Part shown: positions 63,917 to 64,000 of the stretch, one piece after another
Position numbering within the stretch: position 1 is the first letter of the stretch
Layout: each line of letters starts with the position of its first letter
Source: Dyella sp. EPa41
GTDB taxonomy: Bacteria > Pseudomonadota > Gammaproteobacteria > Xanthomonadales > Rhodanobacteraceae
Assembly: GCF_016586165.1 (NCBI RefSeq)
Contig: NZ_BCPR01000001.1
Span: forward strand, 1-64,000
Direction: 5' to 3'
DNA: 64,000 nt
Position numbers and translations under genes: made by a program
Notes under the pieces: model-generated
Told to the model about the DNA's origin: nothing
Databases searched by the model: none
What the model saw: only the letters and a program-made list of their open reading frames with translations

Positions 63917-64000
63917 CTAGGGAGGATCCTTGTCGAATGCCGCGATGCCGGGCGGCAGCGTCACCCATGGATGACGCCTGCAGTCGTAGACGGAAACCGT
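63917..64000 (-). CDS. Possible 3' end of a gene cut by the window edge
   Basis: The minus-strand frame entering at 64000 is open for 27 codons (ending PPGIAAFDKDPP) and stops at 63917 before the DUF3175 gene. The composition is compatible with coding, but no family is recognised and the piece is too short to be sure. Confidence 0.3.
   Translation of the reverse strand, partial: TVSVYDCRRHPWVTLPPGIAAFDKDPP

Overview
This window looks like chromosomal DNA of a gammaproteobacterium in the Xanthomonadales, most likely Rhodanobacteraceae (the Dyella, Luteibacter, Frateuria and Rhodanobacter group). The evidence is the high GC content, the zwf-pgl-edd-eda operon, the DUF3348/DUF802/OmpA/DUF2894 operon, and many REP palindromes of the type GTAGGAGCGCACCCAGTGCG. 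No species can be assigned from sequence alone, and no tRNA, rRNA, CRISPR array, transposase or prophage gene was seen.

Layout. 1-400 is a tandem array of REP doublets. 0.7-5.5 kb holds a membrane-anchored GH30 glycosidase, a secreted alpha/beta hydrolase, an M14 carboxypeptidase and two uncharacterised proteins. 5.6-9.6 kb is a four-gene minus-strand operon (DUF3348, DUF802, OmpA/MotB-like, DUF2894) that encodes what looks like a stator-type ion channel with a long cytoplasmic tail, reminiscent of ZorAB. 9.7-16.1 kb is the Entner-Doudoroff module zwf-pgl-edd-eda, with a divergent GntR/HutC regulator and matching operator-like sites between them. 16.1-18 kb has small secreted proteins and a composite repeat. 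17.9-24.2 kb carries SURF1 and the cytochrome bo3 oxidase genes cyoABCD, facing a divergent MFS carrier.

24.2-32 kb is mixed: DUF763, an extensin-like protein, a MASE1-PAS-PAS-GGDEF diguanylate cyclase, DUF1272, a GNAT/rhodanese pair divergent from an FtrA-type regulator, and an EamA transporter. 32.0-33.4 kb is about 1.4 kb of REP-bounded composite repeat without genes. 33.4-38.1 kb holds an S10 peptidase, an NTF2-like protein, rpoD (with a clear promoter and terminator) and dtd. 38.2-48.7 kb is an envelope glycan region: a lipid A-type acyltransferase, glycosyltransferases of several folds, a TagB/SpsB-like transferase, an O-antigen-ligase-like protein and two ArnT-like GT39 proteins.

48.8-58 kb is the classic translation and DNA-processing block: rsmB, fmt and def on the minus strand, and LysM protein, dprA, topA and tsaC on the plus strand. 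Here the def gene is bracketed by two unusual elements of 290 and 266 bp. Each has a 32-nt outer inverted repeat enclosing two further long hairpins. The two elements share this architecture but not their sequence. 58-64 kb carries an AMP-binding ligase, another copy of the composite repeat, purD, two SRPBCC proteins, a RibD/DHFR-like reductase and DUF3175.

The two features most worth following up are the DUF802 motor-like operon and the paired nested inverted-repeat elements around def. Coordinates of starts were refined by eye from start codons, Shine-Dalgarno-like sequence and family length. Functions are inferred from motif recognition without database searches.
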